This document shows, piece after piece, positions 16,489 to 24,786 of a stretch of 64,000 nucleotides of DNA. A program made the position numbers and the translations under genes. The DNA is from Ruegeria_C sp040830705 (GTDB lineage Bacteria; Pseudomonadota; Alphaproteobacteria; Rhodobacterales; Rhodobacteraceae). The notes under the pieces are model-generated. The model made no database searches, had not been told where the DNA came from, and was given only the letters and a program-made list of their open reading frames with translations. How positions within the stretch are numbered: position 1 is the first letter of the stretch; each line of letters opens with the position of its first letter. Location of the stretch: contig JBFOME010000011.1 in NCBI GenBank assembly GCA_040830705.1, forward strand, positions 124,001-188,000, read 5' to 3'.

Positions 16489-16965
16489 ATGTCGCAATCC
16501 ATTGACTATGGAAACCTGATGCACACCGCCATGCGCGGCCTCATCAAATCGGTTCTGCAGGACGTGGCAGAGCATGGGCTGCCCGGCGCACATCACTTTT
16601 TCATCACCTTCGACACCACACATCCCGAGGCGCAACTGGCCGATTGGCTGAGCGACCGCTATCCCGGGGAAATGACAGTGGTCATGCAGCATTGGTATGA
16701 AAACCTGCTGGTCGGCGATGACGGATTTGGCGTGACGCTGAATTTCGGCGACTCGCCTGAACCGCTCTACATTCCCTATGACGCCATCAAAACCTTTGTG
16801 GATCCCTCGGTAGAGTTCGGTCTGCGCTTCGAATCGCCTTCCGATGAAGACGAAGAAGAAGACGCGAGCGACATCACTGTTGCCCCCGAGCAGGTCGACG
16901 AGGTGGAAGAGGACGATGTCCGAACAGATGCTGATATCGTTTCGCTGGACAGTTTCCGCAAATAG
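16489..16965 (+). CDS. sspB: SspB-family ClpXP adaptor
   Basis: 158 residues. Alphaproteobacterial SspB: NLMHTAMRGLIKSVLQDVAEHGLPG and HHFFITFDTTHPEAQLADWL form the substrate-binding domain, with AVTL-like GVTLNFGDSPEPLYIPYDAIKTFVDPSVEFGLRF. The acidic linker and short C-terminal tail (DIVSLDSFRK) would dock ClpX. It delivers ssrA-tagged proteins to ClpXP; the ssrA gene lies 4.5 kb upstream. Its end nearly abuts the next, convergent gene (12 nt). Confidence 0.88.
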   Translation: MSQSIDYGNLMHTAMRGLIKSVLQDVAEHGLPGAHHFFITFDTTHPEAQLADWLSDRYPGEMTVVMQHWYENLLVGDDGFGVTLNFGDSPEPLYIPYDAIKTFVDPSVEFGLRFESPSDEDEEEDASDITVAPEQVDEVEEDDVRTDADIVSLDSFRK

Positions 16966-16977
16966 CCGCGTCGCGCG

Positions 16978-17532
16978 CTATTTCTTTTCCAGCATCGTAT
17001 TGATCGACCGCTCAGGCAAGCCGTCGCGCACCCGCGAAAAGTTCAGGTCCAACCCATCCTTGGTGAGGGTCCGATCAAATTGCTGCATCTCGTAGCCGCC
17101 AGCATCGTCGATGAACAGGGAATAGACCGTCATCGTATCCCCCCAAATACGGCCCCAGACAAAGGGCTCTCCTTTCATCGGATCGAGCTGCACTTCATGG
17201 CCGAAAACATTGCGTTTCATGGCAGCAGAGAAGACCCCGCTGCGGTCTGTTGGAATGAAATCTATGGAAAATGCCTGTTCCTTGACCCGGCCATCATGTT
17301 TGAAGGCCACCGTCGTCCAGCTCACGTTGAAGCCGTTTTGGGTTTCCGAAATCGACACGCTCATGTCGCGTGCTTCAAGCGTTCCATCTGATTTGAGCAT
17401 TTCTGCCGATCCGGTGTAGTCCCCAACGAAATCGGCGACATCCGCCGCGATGGCGGCTTTGGCCAAGAGGAACATCGCTGCGAGCAGGGCAGCCGCCGGG
17501 AAAGGCACTCGGGAAAAGGCAGATGCACGCAT
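16978..17532 (-). CDS. Secreted protein of unknown function
   Basis: 184 residues. An N-terminal signal peptide ends near AAIAADV (about residue 30). The mature part (FVGDYTGSAEM, SETQNGFNVSWTT, DGGYEMQQFDRTLTKDG-like stretches) suggests a small periplasmic beta protein; no family named. A GGAGG-like site lies before the ATG. Convergent with sspB. Confidence 0.8.
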   Translation of the reverse strand: MRASAFSRVPFPAAALLAAMFLLAKAAIAADVADFVGDYTGSAEMLKSDGTLEARDMSVSISETQNGFNVSWTTVAFKHDGRVKEQAFSIDFIPTDRSGVFSAAMKRNVFGHEVQLDPMKGEPFVWGRIWGDTMTVYSLFIDDAGGYEMQQFDRTLTKDGLDLNFSRVRDGLPERSINTMLEKK

Positions 17533-17738
17533 GACGGTCCTCCGGTCGGTGGCAATATCATCTTAACGGTCTGCGCGTCATCGGCAATGGAAAGCCGTCC
17601 GAAATTCGATCCAATACCTGCCCCGCACGGCCTATACCTCGGATCGGGTTGCACATATGGTGCGAGCGACTGACACGTTGTTTTTGGCCTCGGGGCCGGA
17701 TACACGGCATGCAACGGCATACAAGACGGAGTGACGAG

Positions 17739-19133
17739 ATGTCTCAAACGCGCACCGAAACCGACAGTTTTGGCCCGCTCGAAGTTCCTGCGGACAAGTA
17801 CTGGGGCGCGCAAACGCAGCGTTCGATCATGAATTTTCCCATCGGCTGGGAAAAGCAGCCCGTGGCGATCGTACGCGGGCTGGGTGTGATCAAACAGGCC
17901 TGCGCCATGGCCAACAAGGCCAGCGGCAAGCTGGACGCGACGCTGGCGGATGCGATCATTCAAGCTGCGGGCGAAGTGATCGAGGGCAAGTTCGACGACA
18001 ATTTCCCGCTGGTCGTCTGGCAGACCGGTTCAGGCACCCAGTCGAACATGAACTCCAACGAGGTGATCGCCAACCGCGCCATCGAAATCCTGGGTGGCGT
18101 GATAGGTTCGAAAGACCCGGTGCATCCAAATGATCACTGCAATATGGGGCAGAGCTCGAACGATACCTTCCCGACCGCGATGCATATCGCCACCGCGATG
18201 AGCGTGCGCGACGTGTTGCTGCCGGGCTTGAACAAGCTCGCCGAAGGTCTTGAAAAGAAATCGGAAGAGTTCAAAGACATTATCAAGATCGGCCGCACCC
18301 ACACGCAGGATGCAACGCCGCTTACGCTGGGTCAGGAATTTGGCGGCTACGCGCATCAGATCCGTCAGGGGATTGCGCGGGTCGAAGCCGCGATGCCCGG
18401 CATCTATGAACTGGCGCAGGGCGGCACCGCTGTGGGTACGGGGTTGAACACGCAAGTTGGCTGGAGCGAAACGGTCGCGGCCAACATGGCCGAGATCACC
18501 GGCCTGCCCTTCGTCACTGCCCCCAACAAGTTCGAAGCGCTGGCGGCCCATGACGCCATGGTGTTCCTGTCGGGCGCTTTGGCGACAATCGCAGGCTCCT
18601 GCTACAAGATCGCCAATGATATCCGCTTCCTGGGTTCCGGCCCCCGTTCGGGATTGGGCGAGTTGATCCTGCCCGAGAATGAACCGGGTTCCTCGATCAT
18701 GCCCGGCAAAGTCAACCCAACCCAGGCCGAGGCGCTGACGCAGGTGGCCGCCCATGTCATGGGCAACGATGCCGCGATCAAATTCGCGGGCAGCCAGGGT
18801 CATTTCGAGTTAAACGTCTACAACCCGATGATGTCTTATAATCTGCTGCAATCCATCCAGCTTTTGGGCGACGCAACCGACAGCTTCACCGAGCGGATGC
18901 TGAACGGCATTCAGGCCAACGAGCCGCGCATCGACAAGCTGATGAAGGAAAGCCTAATGCTAGTGACCGCGCTCGCCCCCACCATCGGTTATGACAATGC
19001 CACCAAGGTGGCCAAGACGGCGCACAAGAACGGCACTACGCTCAAGGAAGAGGCAATCGCGCTTGGCTTTGTCGACGAGGCCACCTTTGACGCGGTTGTG
19101 CGCCCCGAGCAGATGATTGGGCCCAAGGACTGA
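17739..19133 (+). CDS. fumC: Fumarate hydratase, class II
   Basis: 464 residues, standard length. Hydrates fumarate to malate in the TCA cycle. FGPLEVPADKYWGAQTQRS at the start, TGSGTQSNMNSNEV, MGQSSNDTFPTAMHIA, GRTHTQDATPLTLGQEF and the signature GSSIMPGKVNPTQ are all present. The ATG at 17739 matches the family start; a frame from 17649 is longer than needed. First gene of a fumC-DUF4169-RHH group with overlapping starts. Confidence 0.97.
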   Translation: MSQTRTETDSFGPLEVPADKYWGAQTQRSIMNFPIGWEKQPVAIVRGLGVIKQACAMANKASGKLDATLADAIIQAAGEVIEGKFDDNFPLVVWQTGSGTQSNMNSNEVIANRAIEILGGVIGSKDPVHPNDHCNMGQSSNDTFPTAMHIATAMSVRDVLLPGLNKLAEGLEKKSEEFKDIIKIGRTHTQDATPLTLGQEFGGYAHQIRQGIARVEAAMPGIYELAQGGTAVGTGLNTQVGWSETVAANMAEITGLPFVTAPNKFEALAAHDAMVFLSGALATIAGSCYKIANDIRFLGSGPRSGLGELILPENEPGSSIMPGKVNPTQAEALTQVAAHVMGNDAAIKFAGSQGHFELNVYNPMMSYNLLQSIQLLGDATDSFTERMLNGIQANEPRIDKLMKESLMLVTALAPTIGYDNATKVAKTAHKNGTTLKEEAIALGFVDEATFDAVVRPEQMIGPKD

Positions 19134-19309
19134 TGGGCAAACCGGTCAATCTGAACCGGTTCCGGAAAGAAAAGGCGCGGGCCGAGAAAAAGGCCCGCGC
19201 CGACCAGAACGCTGCAAAATTTGGCCGCAGCAAGGCGGAAAAAACTCGGGACCGCGCCACACAGGACAAGGCCCGCCGCGATCTTGACGGCCACGAGATC
19301 GAGGAATGA
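19133..19309 (+). CDS. DUF4169 family small basic protein
   Basis: 58 residues, MGKPVNLNRFRKEKARAEKK followed by more Lys/Arg/Ala, a highly charged probably helical peptide. Its ATG overlaps the fumC stop (TGATG) and its stop overlaps the next start. Function unknown; the fumC-DUF4169-RHH order recurs in alphaproteobacteria as I recall, which supports the gene. Confidence 0.8.
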   Translation: MGKPVNLNRFRKEKARAEKKARADQNAAKFGRSKAEKTRDRATQDKARRDLDGHEIEE

Positions 19310-19527
19310 ACCCTCGGCCCGTCAAACGCTCGCTGACTTTGCAGGGACACCGCACCTCGGTCTCGCTTGAGGACGCGTTCTGGCAGGCCTTCCGCGAGAT
19401 CGCCCACGAGAAAGAGATGCCGATCAACGTGCTGGCCGCCGAAATCGACGCGGCGCGCGACCCCGAAACCGGCCTCGCCTCGGCCATTCGCCTCTATATT
19501 CTTGCCTGGTATCGCGACCGCGACTGA
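19306..19527 (+). CDS. Ribbon-helix-helix domain protein
   Basis: 73 residues. PVKRSLTLQGHRTSVSLEDAFWQAFREIA is the beta-helix-helix pattern of RHH_4-type DNA-binding proteins. Its ATG overlaps the DUF4169 stop by four bases (ATGA). Probably a small DNA-binding protein or antitoxin-like factor, but no toxin partner is adjacent. Confidence 0.82.
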   Translation: MNPRPVKRSLTLQGHRTSVSLEDAFWQAFREIAHEKEMPINVLAAEIDAARDPETGLASAIRLYILAWYRDRD

Positions 19528-19556
19528 TCCCCTCTCGCAAGCTCGCGGTTGACCCG

Positions 19557-19598
19557 TTAGGACAACTGACCTAATCTATGATTAGGACGAACGTCCTA
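19557..19598. promoter_or_regulatory. Two operator-like palindromes before the TetR gene
   Basis: TTAGG-N8-CCTAA at 19557-19574 and TAGGACG-AA-CGTCCTA at 19583-19598, a perfect 16-base palindrome. Both share the TAGGAC half-site and lie 13-54 nt before the preferred ATG at 19611. This is the normal position for TetR autoregulation. A start at 19578 would place one operator inside the coding region and is rejected. Confidence 0.65.
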
Positions 19599-19610
19599 GA
19601 AAGGGTTAGA

Positions 19611-20177
19611 ATGGCGAAGCTCTCCACCAAAAACCGTATCGTCAATGTCGCGGATGACATGTTCTATCAGCGCGGCTTTGCGCAGACGTCCTTTGCCGAC
19701 ATTGCCGAAAACGTGGGCATCTCACGCGGTAATTTCTACCATCATTTCAAAAGCAAGGATGATATTCTTCAAGCTGTCATCATCCTGCGCCGTGACCGCA
19801 CCGCTCTTATGCTCGAAGAGTGGGAGAATGAGGGCCTCGATCCCCGCGCCCGCATTGAGCGATTCATTCATATCCTGATCATGAACCGCGCCAAGATCAG
19901 CCGCTACGGCTGTCCGATCGGCTCGCTCTGTACCGAATTGGCCAAGCTGGAACATGCCGCGCAAGAAGAGGCGAACACCCTGTTCGACCTTTTCCGCAAC
20001 TGGCTGCGCAAACAGTTTGAGCGGCTTGGGCAGGACGAACGCGCGGACGATCTGGCCATGCAATTGCTGGCCCGCAGCCAGGGTGCCGCGACACTGGCAC
20101 AAGCGTTCCGCGACGAGGGGTTTCTGGATCAGGAAGCCGTGCGCATGTGTGACTGGCTGGACCGAACCCTGTCGTGA
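19611..20177 (+). CDS. TetR/AcrR-family regulator
   Basis: 188 residues. HTH at residues about 25-45 (FADIAENVGISRGNFYHHFKSKDD), with a C-terminal ligand domain containing RYGCPIGSLCTELAKL. Ligand unknown. AAGGG precedes the ATG at 19611. Followed by yciI-like and tag genes 22 nt and further on, so it may control them. Confidence 0.88.
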   Translation: MAKLSTKNRIVNVADDMFYQRGFAQTSFADIAENVGISRGNFYHHFKSKDDILQAVIILRRDRTALMLEEWENEGLDPRARIERFIHILIMNRAKISRYGCPIGSLCTELAKLEHAAQEEANTLFDLFRNWLRKQFERLGQDERADDLAMQLLARSQGAATLAQAFRDEGFLDQEAVRMCDWLDRTLS

Positions 20178-20199
20178 CACCACATAAGGACTAGAGCCC

Positions 20200-20484
20200 A
20201 TGTTCATCATTCTGCTGAGATTTTCCGACAATCGCGACCAGGCGGCCGACCATATGGAGGGTCATCGTAGCTGGCTGAAGAAGGGCTTTGATGATGGCGT
20301 TTTCCTGCTGGCAGGCAGTTTGCCCGAGGTCGGCGGAGGAGTGCTGGCACGGGGCGAAACGCGCGAGGCGATCACTGCGCGCGTCGATCAAGACCCGTTT
20401 GTCACCGCCAATGTGGTCACGGCCGAAATCCTCGCAATGGATCCCGCCCGCGCCGATGACCGCCTGTCCTTTCTGCTGAGTTAA
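20200..20484 (+). CDS. YciI-family protein
   Basis: 94 residues. MFIILLRFSDNRDQAADHMEGHRSWL... is the YCII ferredoxin-like fold with a histidine pair; LAGSLPEVGGGVLARGE fits the family. Possible small dehydrochlorinase-like or binding role; substrate unknown. Three nt before tag. Confidence 0.82.
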   Translation: MFIILLRFSDNRDQAADHMEGHRSWLKKGFDDGVFLLAGSLPEVGGGVLARGETREAITARVDQDPFVTANVVTAEILAMDPARADDRLSFLLS

Positions 20485-20487
20485 TCC

Positions 20488-21096
20488 ATGTCCCAAACCA
20501 TCCTCGGCCCAGATGGCCTGCCCCGCTGCAAATGGTGCCAAGCCGCACCGGAATTCTTTGATTACCACGACACCGAATGGGGTTATCCGGTGTCTGACGA
20601 TCAACGCCTCTTCGAAAAACTCTGCCTTGAAAGTTTCCAGTCAGGGCTGAGCTGGCGCACCATTCTGGCCAAGCGGGACAACTTCCGCGCCGCATTTGCG
20701 AGGTTCGATTTCAATGCCGTGGCGGGTTTCGATGAGAGCGATATCGACCGCCTGCTGCAAGACAAGGGCATCGTCCGCCATCGCGGCAAGATCGAGGCGG
20801 TGATCAACAATGCGGCCCGCGCGCAGGAGTTGGTGGCCGAGAAGGGCTCAATCGCCGCCCATGTCTGGAGCTTCGAGCCTGATCCCGGCTCGCTGCCAGA
20901 ACCGCAAACGGTCTCGACCTCGCCTGAATCTCATGCGTTGTCGAAGGACCTGCGCAAACGGGGCTGGAAATTCGTCGGGCCCACCACAGTCTATGCCTTC
21001 ATGCAAGCGATGGGTCTGGTCAACGACCACGCGGCAGGCTGCACCATGCGGGAAAAAGCCGCCTCAAAACGGCTTGCTTTCGCGAAACCTGTGTAG
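20488..21096 (+). CDS. tag: DNA-3-methyladenine glycosylase I
   Basis: 202 residues. Removes 3-methyladenine from alkylated DNA. RCKWCQAAPEFFDYHDTEWG, FEKLCLESFQSGLSWRTILAKR and the zinc-binding C-terminal HAAGC are diagnostic. Follows the YciI gene by 3 nt and is likely in the same transcript as tetR-yciI. Confidence 0.95.
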   Translation: MSQTILGPDGLPRCKWCQAAPEFFDYHDTEWGYPVSDDQRLFEKLCLESFQSGLSWRTILAKRDNFRAAFARFDFNAVAGFDESDIDRLLQDKGIVRHRGKIEAVINNAARAQELVAEKGSIAAHVWSFEPDPGSLPEPQTVSTSPESHALSKDLRKRGWKFVGPTTVYAFMQAMGLVNDHAAGCTMREKAASKRLAFAKPV

Positions 21097-21103
21097 GCAG
21101 GAA

Positions 21104-21165
21104 CCGCGCCCCAAGGGGCGCGGGAAAGCGGTTTGCAAACCGCTTAAGGCGTTTCCAAACGCCTT
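21104..21165. repeat. Three back-to-back inverted repeats (intergenic)
   Basis: Between convergent tag and aldolase genes: CCGCGCC-N6-GGCGCGG (21104-21123), a perfect 20-base palindrome AAGCGGTTTGCAAACCGCTT (21126-21145), and AAGGCGTTT-CC-AAACGCCTT (21146-21165). The last two are built alike (GGTTT/AAACC and GGCGTTT/AAACGCC). They could end transcription on both strands, but no U-tract follows, so they may belong to a dispersed intergenic repeat family. Confidence 0.7.
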
Positions 21166-21174
21166 TGCCCCAGG

Positions 21175-22062
21175 TCAAACCGAGGCGCGGTAAATCTGAT
21201 CGATGTTGCTACCGAGAGCGGAGTTGAATTCTGCATCCGACATCTGCTTCGACAGCCCCTCGGCCAGTGCGCGCGAGAACGACGCGATCATGTTGTCGTT
21301 CTGTCCCAACAGATCGCAGGCCTCATCGGTCGAATATCCGCCCGACAGCGCCACCACCCGTAGCACGCGGGGATGCGCGGCTACTTCAGCATAGAGATTG
21401 GCCTTGCTCGGCAGGGTCAGCTTCAGCATCACCTCCTGCCCATCTTCCAACGTGTCGAGGTTCTTGAGCAGTTCCGCCTTCAGGATATCTTCGGCCTCGG
21501 CCTTGGTTTCGGAGTGAATGTTAACCTCGGGTTCGATGATCGGCACCATGCCCGCCCCAAGCACCACGCGACCAACCTCGAATTGTTGGGCAACCACATC
21601 GGCAATGCCATCCGCGTTGGCCTCATGGATCACCGAGCGCTCCTTGGTCCCGAACACGCCCAGCGGCGCGGCCTTGGCAAGCGTTTCCGGCAGGCCCGGA
21701 ATCGGCTTCATCATCTGAACGCCATTGGCCTGATCCTCCAGCCCCTTGTCGATCTTCAGGAAAGGCACCACACCACGCTCGGACCACATGTACTCGGCCA
21801 CCTTGCGGCCATCAATCTCTTCGCCCAGCGTGCGTTCGAACAGGATCGCGCCGATCACCTTCTTGCTGGTGAAGTCATCTGCCAGGATGATCCGCGCACG
21901 CATGCGCTGGATCTCGTCAAACATTTCCTCTTCCGAGCCGTATTCCGAGGCATCCACACCGTAGAGCGCCAGTGCCTTGGGCGTCGATCCCCCGCTCTGG
22001 TCCAGCGCGGCAATGAATCCGGCACCTGTTGTGATCTGTTCGCGCTGCGCTTGATTGGACAT
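21175..22062 (-). CDS. Fructose-bisphosphate aldolase, class I
   Basis: 295 residues. Cleaves fructose 1,6-bisphosphate in glycolysis/gluconeogenesis. AALDQSGGSTPKAL, ARIILADDFTSKKVIGAILFE, PFLKIDKGL and MLKLTLPSK (Schiff-base lysine region) and LSGGYS mark the metal-independent class I family. Monocistronic as far as visible; ATG start. Confidence 0.93.
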   Translation of the reverse strand: MSNQAQREQITTGAGFIAALDQSGGSTPKALALYGVDASEYGSEEEMFDEIQRMRARIILADDFTSKKVIGAILFERTLGEEIDGRKVAEYMWSERGVVPFLKIDKGLEDQANGVQMMKPIPGLPETLAKAAPLGVFGTKERSVIHEANADGIADVVAQQFEVGRVVLGAGMVPIIEPEVNIHSETKAEAEDILKAELLKNLDTLEDGQEVMLKLTLPSKANLYAEVAAHPRVLRVVALSGGYSTDEACDLLGQNDNMIASFSRALAEGLSKQMSDAEFNSALGSNIDQIYRASV

Positions 22063-22131
22063 GTCTCTTACCCGTCAACTTGATTCCACTTAGGGATCGC
22101 ATACCCGATGCAAACACGCGATGGTAGGTTG

Positions 22132-23484
22132 TTAGCGTCGGACAATCCGCAACCAGATCCCATCTCTTGCCCGAACCGTCAGATGCGCGACCGGAACCGG
22201 GTCCTTGCCCGGCACCAGTTCGAACCGGAAACGCCGCAGCAGCACCGACAGGATCAGCGGCCCCTCGACCATAGCAAACCCCGCGCCGGTGCAAACCCGC
22301 GGCCCGGCCGAAAAAGGGATATAGGCCTCGCGCTGGCAGGTTTTGCCGTTTTCTGTTGTCCAGCGGGCCGGATCGAAACCGTCTGGGTTGTCCCAAAGCC
22401 GCGATTGCCGGTGCAGATGCCAGGGGCTGATTACAAGCTGCGCGCCTTTCGGCACCGACCGGTCGCGAAACTGATGCGGACAGGTCGCCTCGCGCACCAT
22501 CATCGGCACAGGCGGGTAGAGCCGCAGCGCCTCGCGGAACACGTCGCGGCTGATCTTCAAGTGCGCAACGGTGCCGAAATCGCTTTCCCCGTCCAGCGCC
22601 TGCGCCTCAGCCGCCACGCGATCCTGCCAATCGGGGTAGAGCGCCATCAAATAAAGCGTCCAGGCCAGCGCAGAGGCGCTGGTCTCGTGACCGGCGAGAA
22701 AGAAGATCGCGACCTGATCCACCATTTCATCCGTATCAAACCGGTCACCGGTCTGCGGGTCACGGGTGGTCATGATCTTGGTGGCCAGATCATCGGGTGC
22801 GTCCCCAGCCTCGATCGCGCGCATACGCTCCGCCGTTAACCTGGTGATCAGCGCACGGATGCGCGTAGCATTGCGCCGCGTACTGCGGGAATGAAAGCGC
22901 GGCAGCCAGCGGGGCAAAGGCACGAAGGCCGCTAGGTTAAGAATGGGCTGCGCCCGCTGATAGGCCCGGAAACGAGAGAAGACCTCGGTCGCCACCTCAT
23001 GTTCGATCGGGATCGAGAACAGCGTGCGAAAAATCACATCCGCCGCCGCGTGGCTGGTCACTTCTTCGATCTCGGTCACCTGCCCGGCCTGGGCCTCAAG
23101 CCGCTCTGCCGCTGCCTCCGCGGCATCCATCATCGCCGGGAAAGTGTCACGCAGCCGCCCGCCCTCGAAGGCCGGGTCGATAATACGCCGTTGCCGCTTC
23201 CAGGTCTCGCCATTGGTCAGGAACACCGAATTGCCCAACAGCGGGCGCAGCCCCTCACCGATCCGATCGGATTTGGGGAAATCCTCGGGTGCCTCTTTCA
23301 GAACCCGTGCCACGAGATCGGGTTGGTTGATCAGAAATGACCGGAAGAAGGGCGTACGGAACTCGGCCATCCACGCACGATAAAGCCGCTCCGGCTGCGC
23401 CGACAGAATGTCGCGCCGAAACAGGCGCAGGTAGCGCCAAAGCGATACCCGATCCGGGCGCGCGGGCGGCTTCGGCGGGATCAT
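22132..23484 (-). CDS. Cytochrome P450
   Basis: 450 residues. I-helix FFLAGHETSASAL, K-helix EALRLYPPVP (ExxR) and haem loop FSAGPRVCTGAGFA with the cysteine ligand are intact. Substrate unknown; the overall layout recalls CYP102/4-like fatty-acid or terpenoid hydroxylases, but this is weak. Its ATG overlaps the stop of the upstream membrane hydrolase (ATGA), so the two are coupled. No ferredoxin or reductase gene lies nearby. Confidence 0.93.
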   Translation of the reverse strand: MIPPKPPARPDRVSLWRYLRLFRRDILSAQPERLYRAWMAEFRTPFFRSFLINQPDLVARVLKEAPEDFPKSDRIGEGLRPLLGNSVFLTNGETWKRQRRIIDPAFEGGRLRDTFPAMMDAAEAAAERLEAQAGQVTEIEEVTSHAAADVIFRTLFSIPIEHEVATEVFSRFRAYQRAQPILNLAAFVPLPRWLPRFHSRSTRRNATRIRALITRLTAERMRAIEAGDAPDDLATKIMTTRDPQTGDRFDTDEMVDQVAIFFLAGHETSASALAWTLYLMALYPDWQDRVAAEAQALDGESDFGTVAHLKISRDVFREALRLYPPVPMMVREATCPHQFRDRSVPKGAQLVISPWHLHRQSRLWDNPDGFDPARWTTENGKTCQREAYIPFSAGPRVCTGAGFAMVEGPLILSVLLRRFRFELVPGKDPVPVAHLTVRARDGIWLRIVRR

Positions 23485-24710
23485 GCGGCGTCCATCGACG
23501 TGTATTTCGACACTGACACATCAATGCGCGAGCGTGACGGCGAGCGACCCGCGTAGCGCTTGGCCAAGGTCAGTGGCCCGGCGGTGATGCGAAAATAATC
23601 GTAGTCGCCGGGGCGGTCGAAGGCGCAGAGATATTGGAAATGCAGCCGGAAGAACCGCCAGCGCAGTGCCCGCCAGCGCTCCGGGCTGAGCGTCTGAGTA
23701 AAGGCCGCCGAAAAGACCAGCGGCCAGCGCTTTCCTTCGGGTGCTACGCCGCTCACCGTGACCGGATCGCAGAGCGCAAAGGCACAGCCATCGCCGGGCG
23801 CCGACACGTCGACCCAGGCCAGCGCGTCGCTGATCGCGAGCAGGTTCAAGTCCGCCCGCAACCGGTCTGCCTGCGGCAGGAAGGACACCATCGGCACCAC
23901 CTGCCCCAACGACAGGAAACCAAGCGCGGGACCATGTTGCGGCACCTCACCCGCGCGAATCAGGTCGGCCAGCACCGAAACGCCAAGATGCGCGCCGGAA
24001 CTGTGACCCACGACCAGAACCTCATCCAAATCGCCGCGCAACGCCTCTGCGATCCGCGTCCGAAATGCGGCCATCCGCGCCTCCAGCGGTGCGGAATTGG
24101 CCCCGCGATACTGGGCCGAATAGGCATAGTCATGCATCAGGTAATAGGCAAAGAACCGGCCATCGCGCGCCCGGAACCAACGCAGCAGCACGATACCCGC
24201 CGCCAGACCGACAATCGTGCCCAAGACAGCCGGAACTGGACCCGGCATCAGCGTAGCGACGCGATAGACAATCCAGCCCAGAAGAGCAGCAAGCAGCAAT
24301 TGTCCGAGCAGCATCGCGACCGGGTAGAGTGCTGCGATCACCGGTCCCTTGCGCAACCGCATCAACCGCCAGAGCGCGCCGGTGCCGATGTAGATCCACG
24401 CGGTCCGCAGCAGTTGCAGATAGGTGGCAGGGATCGACGTTGACATGCTGTCGCGCACAATGTCGGACCAGACCAGCACCTCGATCTCAGCCGCGACCTG
24501 CTGCGCGTCCTGCACAGAGGTTACATACCAGCCATAAGGCTTCTCGCCTGTTCTGCCCGTCAGCGCGACCTCATAGCCCGAGATCGCCGCCTGCGCGGCC
24601 GCTTCCTTGCGATAAAGCTCGCGGTATCGGCGCGGGTGAATCGGATCGTAACCGGGGATGTAGAACACCCGGCGGCGACGCACCTGATTGTCTGGCCCTG
24701 CACTGCTCAT
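23481..24710 (-). CDS. Membrane-anchored alpha/beta hydrolase-like protein
   Basis: 409 residues from the ATG at 24710 (GGTCGGGA just upstream; a longer frame to 24752 exists). YIPGYDPIHPRRYRELYRKE opens the protein; two hydrophobic segments lie near residues 125-170 (VIAALYPVAMLLGQLLLAAL and the following one); VLVVGHSSGAHLGVSVL around residue 230 is a G-x-S-x-G nucleophile elbow. Lipase/esterase-like activity is inference. Stop overlaps the P450 start, making a two-gene unit. Confidence 0.8.
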   Translation of the reverse strand: MSSAGPDNQVRRRRVFYIPGYDPIHPRRYRELYRKEAAAQAAISGYEVALTGRTGEKPYGWYVTSVQDAQQVAAEIEVLVWSDIVRDSMSTSIPATYLQLLRTAWIYIGTGALWRLMRLRKGPVIAALYPVAMLLGQLLLAALLGWIVYRVATLMPGPVPAVLGTIVGLAAGIVLLRWFRARDGRFFAYYLMHDYAYSAQYRGANSAPLEARMAAFRTRIAEALRGDLDEVLVVGHSSGAHLGVSVLADLIRAGEVPQHGPALGFLSLGQVVPMVSFLPQADRLRADLNLLAISDALAWVDVSAPGDGCAFALCDPVTVSGVAPEGKRWPLVFSAAFTQTLSPERWRALRWRFFRLHFQYLCAFDRPGDYDYFRITAGPLTLAKRYAGRSPSRSRIDVSVSKYTSMDAA

Positions 24711-24786
24711 TCCCGACCTCTTTGCGGTCAGCCTAGCGCAGCAGATGGGCAAGCGTAAGGCCCAGAAAGGTCACCCGTTTTGCAGC

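Noticed and set aside
22108..24443. Plus-strand frames over P450 and hydrolase genes
   Set aside because: Arg/His/Gln-rich shadows without motifs.
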